A stretch of DNA of 64,000 nt, taken from the NCBI GenBank assembly GCA_007258455.2, contig VDFB02254869.1, positions 62,001-126,000 on the forward strand, in the 5' to 3' direction. Shown in pieces: positions 47,627 to 60,474 of the stretch (positions are counted from its first letter, which is position 1; the number at the start of each line of letters is the position of its first letter). The notes under the pieces were generated by a model. That model did not search any database, was not told where the DNA came from, and saw only the letters and a list, made by a program, of their open reading frames with translations. Origin of the DNA: Sequoia sempervirens (Eukaryota > Streptophyta > Pinopsida > Cupressales > Cupressaceae). The position numbers were made by a program, and so were the translations under genes.

Positions 47627-49676
47627 TTACTTCTTCTTAGATTGAGCATTAGGTCTTACAAAGTTTTCTCTACAATTTCTAGCTATATAACCAAAATTAT
47701 TACAGTTGAAACAAGCTACACTCATATCAACTAACAGAGCAAATGGATTTTTGCTTAGGAAATTTGTATTTCTCCTTGAAGTAGCTTTACACTCTCTAGC
47801 CCTATGACCAAAATTGTTGCAAGTATAGCAATATCCATCAAAATATGATGAGTACCTGGTCATGGTGCTTCCTTCGACTAGATGTGGAAATCTTCTTTGT
47901 TGAGGTCTCCTTGGATAGTGTACTCTTATGAAACCATCATTGTTTGTTCCCTTAGTATTCTACTTCTTTTCCTGATCAGGAATTGAATAGCTAACTTTCT
48001 TGTCTTCAGTTGGTTCCTTCTCTTTAACAAACTTCTCAACTGATGTTAACTTATTTTCATCTTCAGAGGCTTCTCCTTTGTCAGATTTTTCACCATTGGG
48101 GACTAATTTTTCTTCTGCTCTAAATATTTCATAGAGCTTTTTAGAAGCCATCAACAAATGAACTTTTTTCCTTTTTCAAGTCCTAGACCTAATTTCTCCT
48201 TGGTGGTAGGATTTTATGTACTCAAAAATTCATCAAGAATATTAGTACCACCTTTTAACTTCATAATTTTATTGATCTGCTCATTAGCTTTCTCCAATTC
48301 TTTTCTTAAGGCAATTATTTCTGCCTCAATTTTTGAGCATCTATCCATCTCTGATTGCAATTTATATTTCATAACATCTTCAACTATTTTGAGTTCTTCT
48401 ACATGAACTTTGAGACCAACTATCACCTTATTATATTCCTCAAGTTCTTGAGTTACTCTTTCAGTCTCCTTTTGAGCATTCTTTTTCAGTTTCTTGTTTT
48501 CCTTCTTAAGATCATCATATTTATCTCTTAACTCATCAAGGTCTTCAAGAGCACTGATTAATTCTCCTTCAAGATCAACAACTGCCTCCTCTTCTTCTTC
48601 AAGTGAATCTTCAATTTGTGCATCTTCCAGATCCTTAGTTTCTTTAGCCATAAATAGAAACCTCTTCTATCTTCTCTCATTACATGAGCACGATCTTGAT
48701 CCTCTTCTAAACTATCACTAGCATCAAATGCTTCACATTATTCATTGATGTATAGACTCTTCTTCTTCTTTCCAAAGTTCTTTCTTTTAGGGTAGAACTA
48801 TTTATACTTTCTATTATCAACTTCTTGCTTGGAATTGTCTTCTTTACCATATGGACACTTTGAAGAAAAATGACCTATTCGTCCATAGTTAAAACACTTG
48901 AAAGGGAGCTTACCATTATACTTGTTGGATCCTCTCCTTAGCCTTCTTATGAAGTTTGCTCCTTCTTCATCAGTTTATTCATAATCAGATGCAATGACAA
49001 CAACTTTGTCTTTCTTATCAACTTCATCTTTTTATTTCTTGACAATATTAAAAGTAGCTTCTATCCTAGATGATTCAACACTTGGAATTCTCATCTCATA
49101 AGTAGTAAATATACCATGTAACTCATCTAGAGTGATTTTATTAGTTTCTCTTCCTTCTTCAATGGAATTTTTTTTGGCATCATACTTAGTCATCATAGAC
49201 CTAAGAACTTTCAACACAACATCTTCTTCTTTCAGGTCTATGCCATATCCCTTAATAGCTTTCACTATATCATCAACTCTCAAAAGATATTCTGCAATTT
49301 TTTCTTCTTCAGTTATCTACAAGCTTTCAAATTTAGCTCTTAGTATTTCTAGATTTTTTAGCTTCACCTTAGAATCTCCTTCATAGATCTTATTCAATTT
49401 TTCCTAGACATCATAAGTAATTTCACAATGCATAACCTTGCTATGCATGGAATCAGACAAGTTATTCATAATAGCGAACTAAGCTTTCTCATTATTCTCA
49501 TAGTCCTTCGCTGCAACATCAGTAGGAGGAGCATTAGGAGGAACATATTTGGTCTTAACTGACATCCAAACATCAAGTCCAAGAGAACCTAAGTAACCTT
49601 TCATCAGAGAGCTCCATTTAGCATAGTTTGTTCTATCGAATCTAGGTGGCTTGCTTGAACCTTCCTGACATGACAT
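47627..49676 (-). pseudogene. gag: E5 gag with coiled coil and three zinc knuckles
   Basis: Starts at the ATG at 49676: MSCQEGSSKPPRFDRTNYAK, WSSLMKGYLGSLGLDVWMSV (DUF4219/UBN2-type copia gag N-terminus), then LKNLEILRAKFESL and LLRVDDIVKAIKGYG. A zinc knuckle at 48896-48855 reads CFNYGRIGHFSSKC (second Cys to Tyr). After a frameshift near 48660, a long Lys/Glu coiled coil (48651-48214) follows, then two more knuckles: CYTCNNFGHRAREC (47830-47789, intact) and CFNCNNFGYIARNC (47713-47672, His to Tyr). Stops are few and mostly at Gln positions. Confidence 0.85.
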
Positions 49677-49735
49677 TGTGTTTACTTATCCAAAATCTAC
49701 TTGAGTTGATTAATATTCTCCTAGGGAGCCTAGGT

Positions 49736-49746
49736 CTCTGATACCA
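49736..49746 (-). promoter_or_regulatory. E5 primer-binding site (tRNA-iMet)
   Basis: CTCTGATACCA, exact complement of TGGTATCAGAG, two bases inside the 5' LTR edge at 49749. Confidence 0.87.
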
Positions 49747-49748
49747 AT

Positions 49749-50385
49749 TGTTAGAACAAAATGATCTACTGAGAGGGGGGTGAATCAATAAATATTAATT
49801 TTTTTAGTTATTAAAACATTTTGTAGATTCAACCTTAAACTCAAATGTACAGAATGAAATACTAAAAGATATAATAACCACAAGCACAAGAGAGATCAAC
49901 ACATAACACAACATTTACATGGAAAACCCAAGATGGGAAAAACCACTGTGAAAAATGTTGCTAGGATCTACTATCCTAATCCAGTCTCACAAGCATCAAA
50001 GTTCAATTACAATGTTGAGGGATGCAACCCAAGGAAGCAACAACTCCCTATTTAGAAGCTAAAACTTCAAGGATGCTACTACACCCTATTCTGAGCTACA
50101 ACTCAGTGTAAATGGAGGTTACAACCTCTTACAAAGTTCTATAATAAACTATGCATAAAGTGGTTCTACACAACCTACAATGCACAAATTTAGTGCATAA
50201 TTTCTTTCTCTCTGTTCTCCCTTACTCCACTGTAACTAACTTCATGAATTTTTAGATTTTTCTTTTTCTTATAGTTCACCTTCATCTATATTCAAACACC
50301 CTCATTCATTCTTTGTCTCATTTTGATTCCCTTCATTCAATTCATACATATTGGAATCACCATTAGGGTTTTTCCACTTGCAACC
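49749..50385 (-). repeat. E5 5' LTR, truncated by E7
   Basis: Matches the first 640 bp of 36316-38696, including ACTGAGAGGGGGGTGAATCA and AGGGTTTTTCCACTTG. Similarity stops at CAACC (50381-50385), and the following TGTAGACAC has no counterpart in the complete LTR. The missing 1.7 kb was not found to the right within the window. Confidence 0.82.
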
Positions 50386-53110
50386 TGTAGACACAAAAAA
50401 AGTTCTGATTGATACTATGCATATGATTATGATCAACTAACACCATTTCTTCCTAAATCACCTCAAATTCACCAATTAATTAAATAATCAACATTATTTA
50501 GTTAAATTCAACAAATTCAACTATTAATCAAATAATTAAATTTATTGATTAATTCACCCTTCTTCTAACTAATTTCCATCTTATTTAATTAAATCAAACC
50601 ATTTAATTAAATCCCCTTTTAATCCTCCTATTTGATTAAAATCAATCAAATAAAATGTCGCAATCTCCTAATTATTTCCAATTAATTAATTATGGATTAA
50701 TTAATCCTAAATCACCTTTCTAATCATCTGTAATAATTCCTCCAGCTTTAAACTCTTCAAAAGTTAAATCAACCCGTGGTCAACTAACTAGGTTGCACAT
50801 GAAAATAATTTCAATTAATTATTTAATTCATCTATTTTCCCTCACCAAGGCATATTCCAAAGAATATTCCTCTCAACAACCTCTCATTCAATTTCCCTCA
50901 CCATATTTTCAAAAACCTATCACATCCTCTTACATTTGCAATAAATTATCTTCCATCCTCTCAAATATCAACCAATTTCATTCAATTCCTCTTACACCTT
51001 TCAAATCCTCAACCATTCTCATTTACTTCTCTTCCATCCTCCTCCACTCACACATTCCCAAAATGTGCTCTACTCTCATCCAATAGAATTGTGACACTTT
51101 GCACATTCTCATTGGCTCTCAATTTATCCCACATTCACCATTTTCATCCATTCTTCAACCCTTGGCTTCTATACATGGAGGCATCATTTTCATAATTTGG
51201 ATCCACAACTTCATGCATAATCATTATAGTCATTTGAGTTCATAGCAATCACCATCTCCATGTTATTTTTAGTTCATTTTTGTCACTTGGCATCATTTTC
51301 AACACTTGGATCATCTTCAAATCATCAAGCTTAGCAATTGGGATTGGGAAAGGGCTTATTTTGGCATCAAAGGAGCACCAATCCCCTATGGGATTGAGGT
51401 TTGGTTAACTTAGTTGATTACATGCTTTATTCTTGCTTTATTTTATGTTTTCATCTTTGTTCTTCCAAGAATTTCATAGGGAACATTAGATTTAAAATTT
51501 CTAACATGTTTGACAATGTTTTGTTGATCTTGTGTTAGTTTGTGCAGGTTTGGTATTCACAAGCTTCATAGGCTGCCCAAGCTGCACAAACCACATAGGC
51601 TGCCCAAGTTGCACAAGTCACTCAACAAGCTCAAGCTCAGGCACAAGCTCAATATCAAGCACAAAAATGTCAAGCACAATCCTTGTTATAGAAGTAGTCT
51701 TATCAACAAGCTTTGCAACAATACCAAGCACAACAACAAGTAGCTCAGCTACAATCCCAACAACAAGCATTGTTGGCACAATAGCAGCAAGACCAATAAC
51801 AAGCATTGTTGGCACAACAATAGCTACAGGCATATCAACAAGCATTGCTTGAACAAAAAATCCTACAACAACCTCCTGCAATTGCACCACCAAGTACACA
51901 AGTCACCCCACCCATCACTCAAGCCAACACACCAACCCAAAACACATTCATCCCACCACCTAATCCACAAAGTGACTTGTCTGCACAAATTAAATTGCTC
52001 TCACAACAAGTGTTGGACATAAAATCAGGAAATACAACAAATTCAAAAGGGAATTTGTGCCCCTATCCATTTGACAAAAGCATTGTGATGGTTCAATTCC
52101 CACAAGGATTTGAGATACCTAAATTTGAAAATTATTGTGGGACTAACAACCCTAAAGATCACATCAGGAAATTCCATGTTCACTGTATGGAAGTTGCATA
52201 TAACGATTCTTATTTAATGTGACTATTTACTTGGAGTTTGGTTGGTCCAAACAATGGAATGGTTCTCCTGCCTTCCTCTCAAAATTAAAAGGTTCCAAGA
52301 AATTGTGGACTTATTCATACAAAACTATTTGTTTAACATAGGCATGGAGGTAAGCTTGGAAGAATTGTTGGGCCTAAAACAAGCCAAGGGAGAAACTTTC
52401 ACATCCTTCTTGCAATGATGGAGATCCAAAGCCAACAGGAACAAGTGAGCTATGCCAAAAGAACAAAAAATTGGGAGTATCATCTCCAATCTTGAAGGGA
52501 CCTTTTCCTTTCATTTGAAAATGCAATGCATAACAACATATGACCAGTTAATCCCCAAGGCACTCAACATCGAAAGAGAACTTATAGCACAAGGGGGCAC
52601 ACCCACATATCAGGACAATCGACCATCAACCAGTTACAATGAAAAACCTCGCACATGTGCAAAGAACAAGAATATCACTAACGATGGTGTTGTTGATGCC
52701 AAAGTTGTTATCAGTGCCCCAAGGCAAAATGCACAATCATATCAACTACCGCAATTCAATAACCAAAAAAACACACAAGCCAACACATCATCACAACAAA
52801 CCAAAAATCAAGTGGTCAAAAACCTGAATACTCAAGGGGGACCATCCCCAAGGAACAAGTATTCCCCTAAACAAAAATGCACAGCACTTGGGAAACCAAT
52901 CAAGTCTATCATGCAATAGTTGGTACAAGAAAATCTCATCAAAATCCATTTTTATGAAAATTATCAAGAGTCTCAGGTTAAACCATTGTGGTATAACGAG
53001 AAACATCTCTACAATTTTCACAAAATTAAGGGACACATGACAGCCAGTTGCATGCGACTTAAAAATATGATTCAGGACCTTATTGATGACAAAACCATAA
53101 CCATTGAACA
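50386..53110 (+). mobile_element. E7: gypsy-type retrotransposon, 5' part
   Basis: The start TGTAGACAC coincides with the break in the E5 LTR. About 1.1 kb of AT-rich LTR or leader sequence leads to a gag whose frame can be read from 51545 to about 53105. The protease-like block at 55431-55870 probably belongs to the same element. The 3' end is not seen, so E7 may extend beyond the window. CAACC before it would be one target duplication. Confidence 0.55.
51545..53105 (+). pseudogene. gag: E7 gag with Gln-rich N-terminus
   Basis: From 51545 to about 51850 the frame is a Gln/Ala-rich tract (QAAQTT, QQAQAQAQAQYQAQ, LQSQQQALLAQ) broken by seven stops, all at Gln-like positions. A Pro/Thr-rich stretch and DLSAQIKLLSQQVLDIK helix lead to VMVQFPQGFEIPKFENYCGT, DHIRKFHVHCMEVAYND and, after a frameshift, WFSCLPLKIKRFQEIVDLFI, LLGLKQAKGETFTSFLQ: the Retrotrans_gag domain. 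The C-terminus has KHLYNFHKIKGHMTASCMRL, a decayed C-x2-H-x4-H-x4-C knuckle whose first Cys is Tyr. Confidence 0.75.
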
Positions 53111-54097
53111 TGTTAAATTTCCAAGATACTAAGAGGGGGGGTGAATCAGTATCTTCTTAAATTTTTTGATCAGTTACCATCCAATTATTCCAATGCATAC
53201 AATAGTAAGGATAAGTAAAAGCATTAACAAAACATGTAATCACAGAACACATGAACACCAAGATTTTTACGTGGAAAACCCAAAATAGGAAAAACCAGAG
53301 TGAGTGTTAGCTCACAATATAGTGTAACCAATTATAAGATATTACAAAATGGGCGGCTCACTACCAAGACTCGTTGTCCAAAACAAAGACTCACTACCTA
53401 CAGAATTACAATGACAAAAATGGCTTTTAGCTAGAAAATGAACTAATAGAGTACACCTAGTGAGTACAGATTCAGTTCCAATGAAGCTCAGTAAACTGAC
53501 TTGACACACTTCATCATATTCACTCTTCTTCACACTCACATTCACATCATAACCATTACCATTATCAATCTTCAAAAAAACTATAGATGATATATATATA
53601 TGATCTCTTCACAAGCATCAATTAGGTCGGCCTAATTAGATGTACTTCTCATTCACTAAGAATACCAATTGTTGGTTTCAGGATTTCACGAAGACTTCTC
53701 AAAAATAAATTCACACATTCAACACGCTACAACAAGTTGGTATGGACCTAAAATAGTTTGTACATATATCCACATAACAAAAATTAATTCACCATTACAC
53801 AATATATCCATTAGGTCAGCTAAGGATAGACCTAATAGCACAATTACAAATACTAGTGTAATGACGATACTTTATAAGAGTGAATTTGCACCCTAGGTGC
53901 AATTCCCCTTTTTTCCTTTATCCACCTTAGAAAACCAAATTCGGAGGCTTAATTTTACTTAAGCCCATTGTTGGCAGTCCACATGGTTCCTATTTTGTGT
54001 GTCAGTGGAGGTATTTCTGTTAGGGATGCCCGCATGGCGCGAAGACATCTACGTGGCGCACTTACATCCCTAGCAGATTCCTACAACTAAGCCAACA
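53111..54097 (-). repeat. Copia-type LTR-like segment
   Basis: TGTTAAATTTCCAAGATACT then AAGAGGGGGGGTGAATCAGT resembles the E5 LTR edge (TGTTAGAAC...ACTGAGAGGGGGGTGAATCA). It shares the ACGTGGAAAACCCAA-type block further in, and ends CTAAGCCAACA, like the E5 end ATGCCAACA. It interrupts the end of the E7 gag. No matching target duplication was found, so it may be one LTR of a larger lost element rather than a solo LTR. Confidence 0.5.
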
Positions 54098-55430
54098 AAG
54101 GCATTACTCTTCTCATTGGAAGTGAAGTTGTAATGCCTCCTTTGGTCGACCGACCTAGATATGGCCATTTTCTTCCTTCATTCTTTCATACTCATCCCTT
54201 GAACATGCATTTCATCTTCTTCCAAGCATTGATCTCACTCTTGACCACTTCAAGCATTCAATCCAACACTTTCAGCAGCATTTCAAGCATCCCATTGCAA
54301 CATCTCACTCCATCAACTCAGTAGAGCACATTTGGGACCATGCCATTTGCAGCAAAGGCTTGAATTCCTCTCATTTCTCCTCCAAGCAGCCTTGAGTTCT
54401 CTTGGTGGAGGTGGCAAGCTTCTCTCTCCTCTCCTCTATCATTTGGTTGAGTAGCATAGTATTATTTTGTAGTGCTTGTGCTTTCTTTACGTTATTACTT
54501 CTTTATCTCATTCTTTTGGTTATCCATGGCAGTGAAAACACCTAAACGGGGGTCTGACTAAGGTAGGCCCCTATACAACCACCCAACATTTTCCAACTTG
54601 TTGTGTGTAGGTGTGCGAGCTCTTGGAGAATCAACTGGCGAATGAGTTCATTGGTGAGATTCTCCTCATTCTCATCACTCTTGCTTATTTACTTTATAAT
54701 ATTAGGGAATACTTTGTTTACTTGCTAGTGTCATTCTGGCCTTTTAGTTGAGTGGCTAGGCCATTAGTCATTTTGGTGAGTCCAACCTTGTCTCTGTTGT
54801 TATCTGACCATACGGCCTACAATGTGTGCCACACTATCATCTAGAGTCTGCTCTAATGTCCTCGGGTAGAGAGCTCCCTGAGGTGCAAAGTTGGACCTAA
54901 AAATTGACTCGCCTAGCCCCACATTGAATCTTGAGATTACAGAGTGATTGTGGGGCATCATATTCCTCATCATTCTCATCCTCATAACCCTAAACATTGC
55001 ACTTAGCTGAGGTAAGTTAGGGCAGCCTCTCATGTCTTGGTCCTCCGTGACCTAGGGTCTTGCATGTGGGGGTCCCCCTCTTACATTTTTGGTGAACCTG
55101 ATGTGAACAATTTTGGTTCCATCCTTGTGATACCAACAGTTCCTTTCCTTGTACTCTAGGAGTGTTTTAGGTGTGAGTGTTGTAAGGTTGTCGCCTTGCA
55201 ACCTGACCTGCGACCTCTAGTTTGCATAGTTGGAAGGTTCCAAAGGTATTGCATGATGAAACCTTAATTGGGTCACCCTCTTATCCATTAACCTTTAGGG
55301 ATTTTGAGAAAGCATTGTCTAGTGTGCGTAATGGCCTCCTTCCTACATCAACCCATCCCCTCTATGCAACCTATGGATAGTAGTGTTGGAATAACCTTTA
55401 CTTCACAAGACCCGTCGATGGGATTTAACA
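54098..55430 (+). other. Unclassified sequence, possibly LTR and leader of a gypsy-type element
   Basis: No protein domain was found on either strand. Near 55087 CCCTCTTACA is followed by TTTTTGGTGAACCTGATG, similar in position and sequence to the E1 LTR end followed by TTTTGGTGAACT, so an LTR end may lie there. A minus frame at 54800-55033 shows no family features. Confidence 0.35.
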
Positions 55431-55870
55431 GGGAACCGTCTCCTCTTTAAATTCCTGCACGGATCAATGGGAAAATCATAGATGGTGTTCTCATTGACCT
55501 GACATCACAAGTAAACATAATAACAAAGGAGATCATGCTAATAAAATTTTTACATAAGGATGGATACGATGCTCCTGTAAGTTTCATCCGCACACATGAT
55601 GGGTTGTCCCTACCCCCCTTGGGTAGCATTGTCCTATCAATCTTAGTTGGACCTAAGTCCATAAATATCTTGTTTGATATCATCCATGGATCTGAACTCT
55701 TCAGAGTAAACTTGGGTATCCCTTGGTTGGTGGCAATGAACGTGGTACCCTTCATCATGCATAAATATTTAAAATTTATCCACAAAGGCTCTGTACACTG
55801 TTGATCATGTTTTCTACACAATAACGGCTAGACAGAATATGATATCCTATCTCTCTTGAAAGTTAAATCT
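55431..55870 (+). pseudogene. Gypsy protease-like block, probably E7
   Basis: IPARINGKIIDGVLIDLTSQ, VNIITKEIML, YDAPVSFIRTHDGLSLPPLG, LFRVNLGIPWLVAMNVV and HKYLKFIHKGSVH follow the same order as the E1 protease-like region (13120-13650), with better preservation of GIPWL. The expected DSG/DTG is DLT. The frame is open from about 55460 to 55803 and then stops. Function is inferred from position and block order only. Confidence 0.6.
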
Positions 55871-56933
55871 CTATCAGCAAGCCTCAAGAGATAACCCCAA
55901 GGTCTCTAATGTCAGGTCTTGACAATGCATAAACAACTCAGTAACGAAATGTGAAAATGTTGGTAATCACAATGGGACCTTACTATGAGAAAAATGTTGA
56001 ATCAATTTTATCAGATCTAACAATCCGATGGTGCTTCAATCCTGGTTTTAACCCAATAATCAAAGAAATAGAAAAAGAGAAGGGTTTCAAAGAGATTTAT
56101 AAGTCTAATACTACTCCTAGGATTAACAATGAAAGTAACCAATACTCAAAATGGACCAATCCTTCAAAACTAATTTCTACTTGACCAAGATAAATCTACA
56201 ATCTCACATAAAATAGTGCAATCTTCTGAGGTGTTAAGATATTCAAATTGTAAACATTCATTCAAACAACCCTATTGTATTTAAAATGAAAAAATCCTCA
56301 CAATCGAACTTAAGCACATGGAATATAAAATTCCAGGCTAACTTTGCAAAGCAACTAACAATCAGTTGGTTGTGAAAAGTATGGACTGAAGGATTGCTGC
56401 AACATTCAAATATTAAATCACAAACAGTATTGAACCCAAATCTAATCTAAACATTAACCTTCTCAAAGCAATTTTAAAGATGGAATAACAGGAACCATGC
56501 AAAACAAAAGAAACAAGTATGGCACCAAATCACAATGTCATTTCTTGTATTCAAATTGTTCACTGTAGCAACAATTCTATCTTTTCTATTACAATATTTG
56601 CTTGAGGGCAACTACCTGCTAACTTACTCTACTTCTAACTAGCTCTGCTCTATGTTCTAGTTACAAATTCTAACCTTCTAACTATTTCTAACTGTTCTAA
56701 TCCTTTACAAATGAGGCGACATGCCCAATATATAGAAATCCCCAAGAATCCGTCAGCCAGGCAAGGGTTTCGCAGCAATAACTTGGCACAAAAACTTGGC
56801 CAAGAGAGTCTTTGAAATGGGTCAAATAAGCAATAAATGCACGTTCCATCGAAGTCAGCCTAGGATCAGCAATGCAGCTCATATGACACACGAGAAGATA
56901 ATAGGGAAGCACAAATCACGCCGTAGCCCATCA
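55871..56933. other. Non-coding sequence downstream of E9
   Basis: Short frames only (55951-56184 plus, 56697-56912 minus), with no domain recognised. The part next to 56934 would be the 3' untranslated region of the E9 gene-like unit. I could not place a boundary between E7 and E9. Confidence 0.4.
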
Positions 56934-59900
56934 TTAGCTCTCTTCCCTATTATCCCCATGTTGATCTAACTCTTCATGTAGCTTCAAGAATGCTGCATCC
57001 AAGTCGGCTACAGGTGGTACTGGTAGAACCCTAAGTCACCTCTCAATGGATGCAATCTCATCCCTTGAGTGTTTGATTGACCTATCCCAATCTACCTTAT
57101 ATGTCACATGCTTATCAATAACTATGAGGTAGGTGGCCACATCATCCAGTTGGTGCTCGGAAATAGAACCATCATCAAGTGGTGTATACACATCATGCCA
57201 CCACTCTCTCAACTGTTCCAGGCTCAAGTACTTGGGCATGATCTTTCTTCTTCCCATCATGATTTCAAAGAAGGCAATGGAACCATTGTAAACCCTAGTT
57301 AGGGTGTCATCAATCTGCTTCCTTTGTTTGTAAATCCTTTTCAACACCTTCTTCCTAATTTGTAACGCCTCAAACCACTCCCATGGCTCGGTAGCTCTGG
57401 AAGAAGGAAGGATCCCATCACTCACCAATCTGTTCTGGGTGTATTCCATTAGAGTCCTAGTTTTCTACAGAAGGAGGTCCATATCCTCCTTATCTTGTGC
57501 TAACACAGCCTTCAACCACTCAGTTGCCATGACAACATCCTTTCTTGTTGATAGGATCTCCCTAATAGCTTCATCACCTTTTACCTACACCCTTTTCAAC
57601 CAATTCACAGTGGCAACAGTGGAGGCTTTCATCTTTTCTAGCTCAGTTATGGTCTCCTGAGGTAGAGGATCGGTAGCAGAGAAAGAAGGATTAATGGCCT
57701 ACATTGGTTTCATTAATACCTCCAAGCACTTCTTGAGATTTTCATTTTCTTTCTTTAGTTCCTACTTGGTTTTCACTTCCTTCCTCAATCTATCCATAAT
57801 AACTACACTGGAGACCTCATAATCCTCAATGTCCTGCTCAACTGATGTGGGCCCAAGATTAAAAGTCTTTATATTATAATCATTTCTAGCCACATCGCTT
57901 CTGTTTTTATCTGGAACAGGGGTAGCAATATGAACAACCTTGTTATGTGCCTCATCTCTCTCAACCTATGAGATCACCGTAGCCTTCTTTTTACCTTTAT
58001 CTTTTCCAATCCTGGCTAGTAATGCATCCCAGTTCGGTGGACTATCCTCCACTACTACCTGTTTTCTCTTTATTTTTTTCTCCAGCCAATTAGGGACACT
58101 AGACTCCAATTGCACTTCGGCTTGTTTTTCCTCTACTTGTTGACCCTTAGGTGCCTCCTCTTCCAAATTTTATTTCTCAGGAGCTTCATCTTTATTCCTC
58201 TCTTCTTCTTCAACATGCCCCTCTTCATGCACAAGTGAGGGAACCTTTTCTGCTTCTTCCTCCCTTGGAGGAGATTCAACTTCTTTAGTTCTGAAAGGAG
58301 AGTCTACATGTGTAACCAAGGGAGATTGCCTTTCTTTTTCACTTTCTACCTTTTCACTATAGAGTTCCCCCTCATGGAATTCCTCTCCTTCAGTATCTGG
58401 GCATTCATCAACTTCTTTTGTCTCACCAGGTTCTTTTTTGGTTTCATGAGTGGAAGGAACATCACTATGTTGCTCCTCATGAAGAGTGGCAGGAGGAAAA
58501 TCCACCCTAGGCACACCGTTCTTTGGAGAAGGAGTCCTAGACCTCCTTATATATACTTTTTCTCTCTCCTCTGAACTTTCAACATTTATCACTGGTGGGG
58601 AAACTTCATCCTCCCCAGCTTTGGAGCTTGCCTTCTCTGATAATTTGACAATTCTTTTCCTCTTCAACACAGGAGCATCAGCCTCAAGATTCTGCTTGGA
58701 CCTCTCAGTCCTTGTCCTCTTCTTGGCCTTTGGCCTCCTCTATTTTTCTGTTTCCTGGACCTTTGTTTCTTGTACACCTTTAGATTTACTTCTGACAGGA
58801 CAGTCCAATTTGCCCTTGCCTTTGGGATCCTACTCAGTGGATTCTTCAAAAGTAGAATGGGAATTTAAGTCCCCCATTAGGGAATATGTGCATTTTACTC
58901 CTTTATTTTCTAGCTCCCACATAGTGTGCTTGAGCCACATCTTGGTAACCTTGAGAACTGGATCCATCAGTTGCTTCAGTTATGTTTGTTCCTCCTCTAA
59001 CTAGTCTATATTGCCAATCAGTCTATCTTTGAATTAAGTTCCCATCATCCTCCAATTGATCATGAACTGCCCTTACATTGTATAATCAGACTGCATCAAC
59101 TGGAAGCTGGGAGAATTTCTTCTTTTTGACCTCATATTCATCACCACAATTGGCCCAATAGTCCTCTAAATCAACCTTATGGTTGTAGTCTCTACTGGCC
59201 TTCTTTTGAGCTTCCCCTGTGATGTCAAATCTGGATCTCTTGGAGTGGAAAGACAAACCAAGAGCACTCAATTCTTCTTTTGAAGCTTGGGCAGAACCAA
59301 TGGAAGGACATACCTCTCCAGTACCAATCCTTAGGGGAAAATCCCCACCAAATCCTATCTTGTGTTTGTCCTTCTTAACAATGGCATCAAAATCACAAAT
59401 CTGCCTGGTGACTTCCAACGATATGATGTGATCAGTGGGATACCTTGGAAGCCTATATGGGGCCCTTTGATAGCTGTCAATCTGGATGTAGGAGAAGGTT
59501 GGGAACTAGATGAACCACACTCCATACTTCTTGATGAGCTCCTTGGCTTGATCTAAAATTTTGACATGCTTTGCTTCCTGAAGCATTCTGGTAATATGCA
59601 TGGTGAATGCATCATTTTCCCTCCTATAGTCTGAGCCTCCTAAATAAAACTAAGGGTAAACCTCATAGATAATATCTTCTTTGAAAATTCCCTTTGTATC
59701 CAATCCTCTGTAGGGATGGAATCTAGCCAGCGCATAGACCAAATATGAGGTCATTGTGAAGGTCTTTGTTTGCAACACATTGGAAAATTGTTTGTGAATT
59801 ACTTGGCTGATGACCCCTGCCCAATAGTAGTTAATATTTTCTTGTTCCATCCTCACAATCGCATGGCACATCCAATTCTCGAATGTACCAGCACTCTTCA

Positions 59901-60474
59901 ATCCAAGCACCCTGCTAAGAAAGGTGATGGCATCATAGTACTCCTTGAATTTTTCTCTATACAGTTGCTTAGGAAATTTGAAATAGTGGGACTTGGGCTT
60001 CTCTAGCCAGGAGTTGATTAGCTATTGTGACTTCACAGTCTGTTCATCGTAGAACTCCTGAGCTACCTCAATGGTGAATCCCACCACATGAGACCGGTTT
60101 GGAATGTCAAAGGTTTGGGCAATGGAGATCGGGTTGAGATTTGCAACAACTCTCCCTTGAGGACCAATAATCCTCTGCGTGTCTTGATCATAGTGCCTGG
60201 CACACTCAAGGTCCAACTCATAGCATTGCACCGTAGAAGGGAAACCAGCAACATGTGACAATCCCGACTCCATCATCCTTCTAGTCACCAAAGGAGGATT
60301 CTCAGCCACCATTCTTTCTTTAAATTCTTCATAGTCTCAGAGGCCAACATTTGTATCAATGACTTCTGACTGGATAGAAGTGATCTTACTCTCAGGGACC
60401 TTGCTCTTAATGTCCAACTTGATCCTCTTTGCATCAGACAATGAGGAACTAGCTACTACTTTGCTTGATTCAGC

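Larger units (their letters stand above)
36316..50385 (-). mobile_element. E5: Ty1/copia retrotransposon, interrupted by a small element and by E7
   Basis: Minus-strand order from 49748: iMet primer site, gag with three zinc knuckles, protease (DSGCS), GAG-pre-integrase, integrase, RT (YVDD), RNase H, polypurine tract, 3' LTR. Integrase upstream of RT defines Ty1/copia. The 3' LTR (36316-38696) is complete and the 5' LTR (49749-50385) is cut short by E7. The integrase core is split by the triple-LTR element at 41685-46695. ATGGT at 36311-36315 is the presumed left target duplication. Confidence 0.9.

Noticed and set aside
58170..58670. A separate acidic, Pro-rich protein gene on the minus strand.
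   Set aside because: It is in the same phase as the frames at 58166 and 57449 and continues the E9 protein. It is a region of that protein, not an independent gene.
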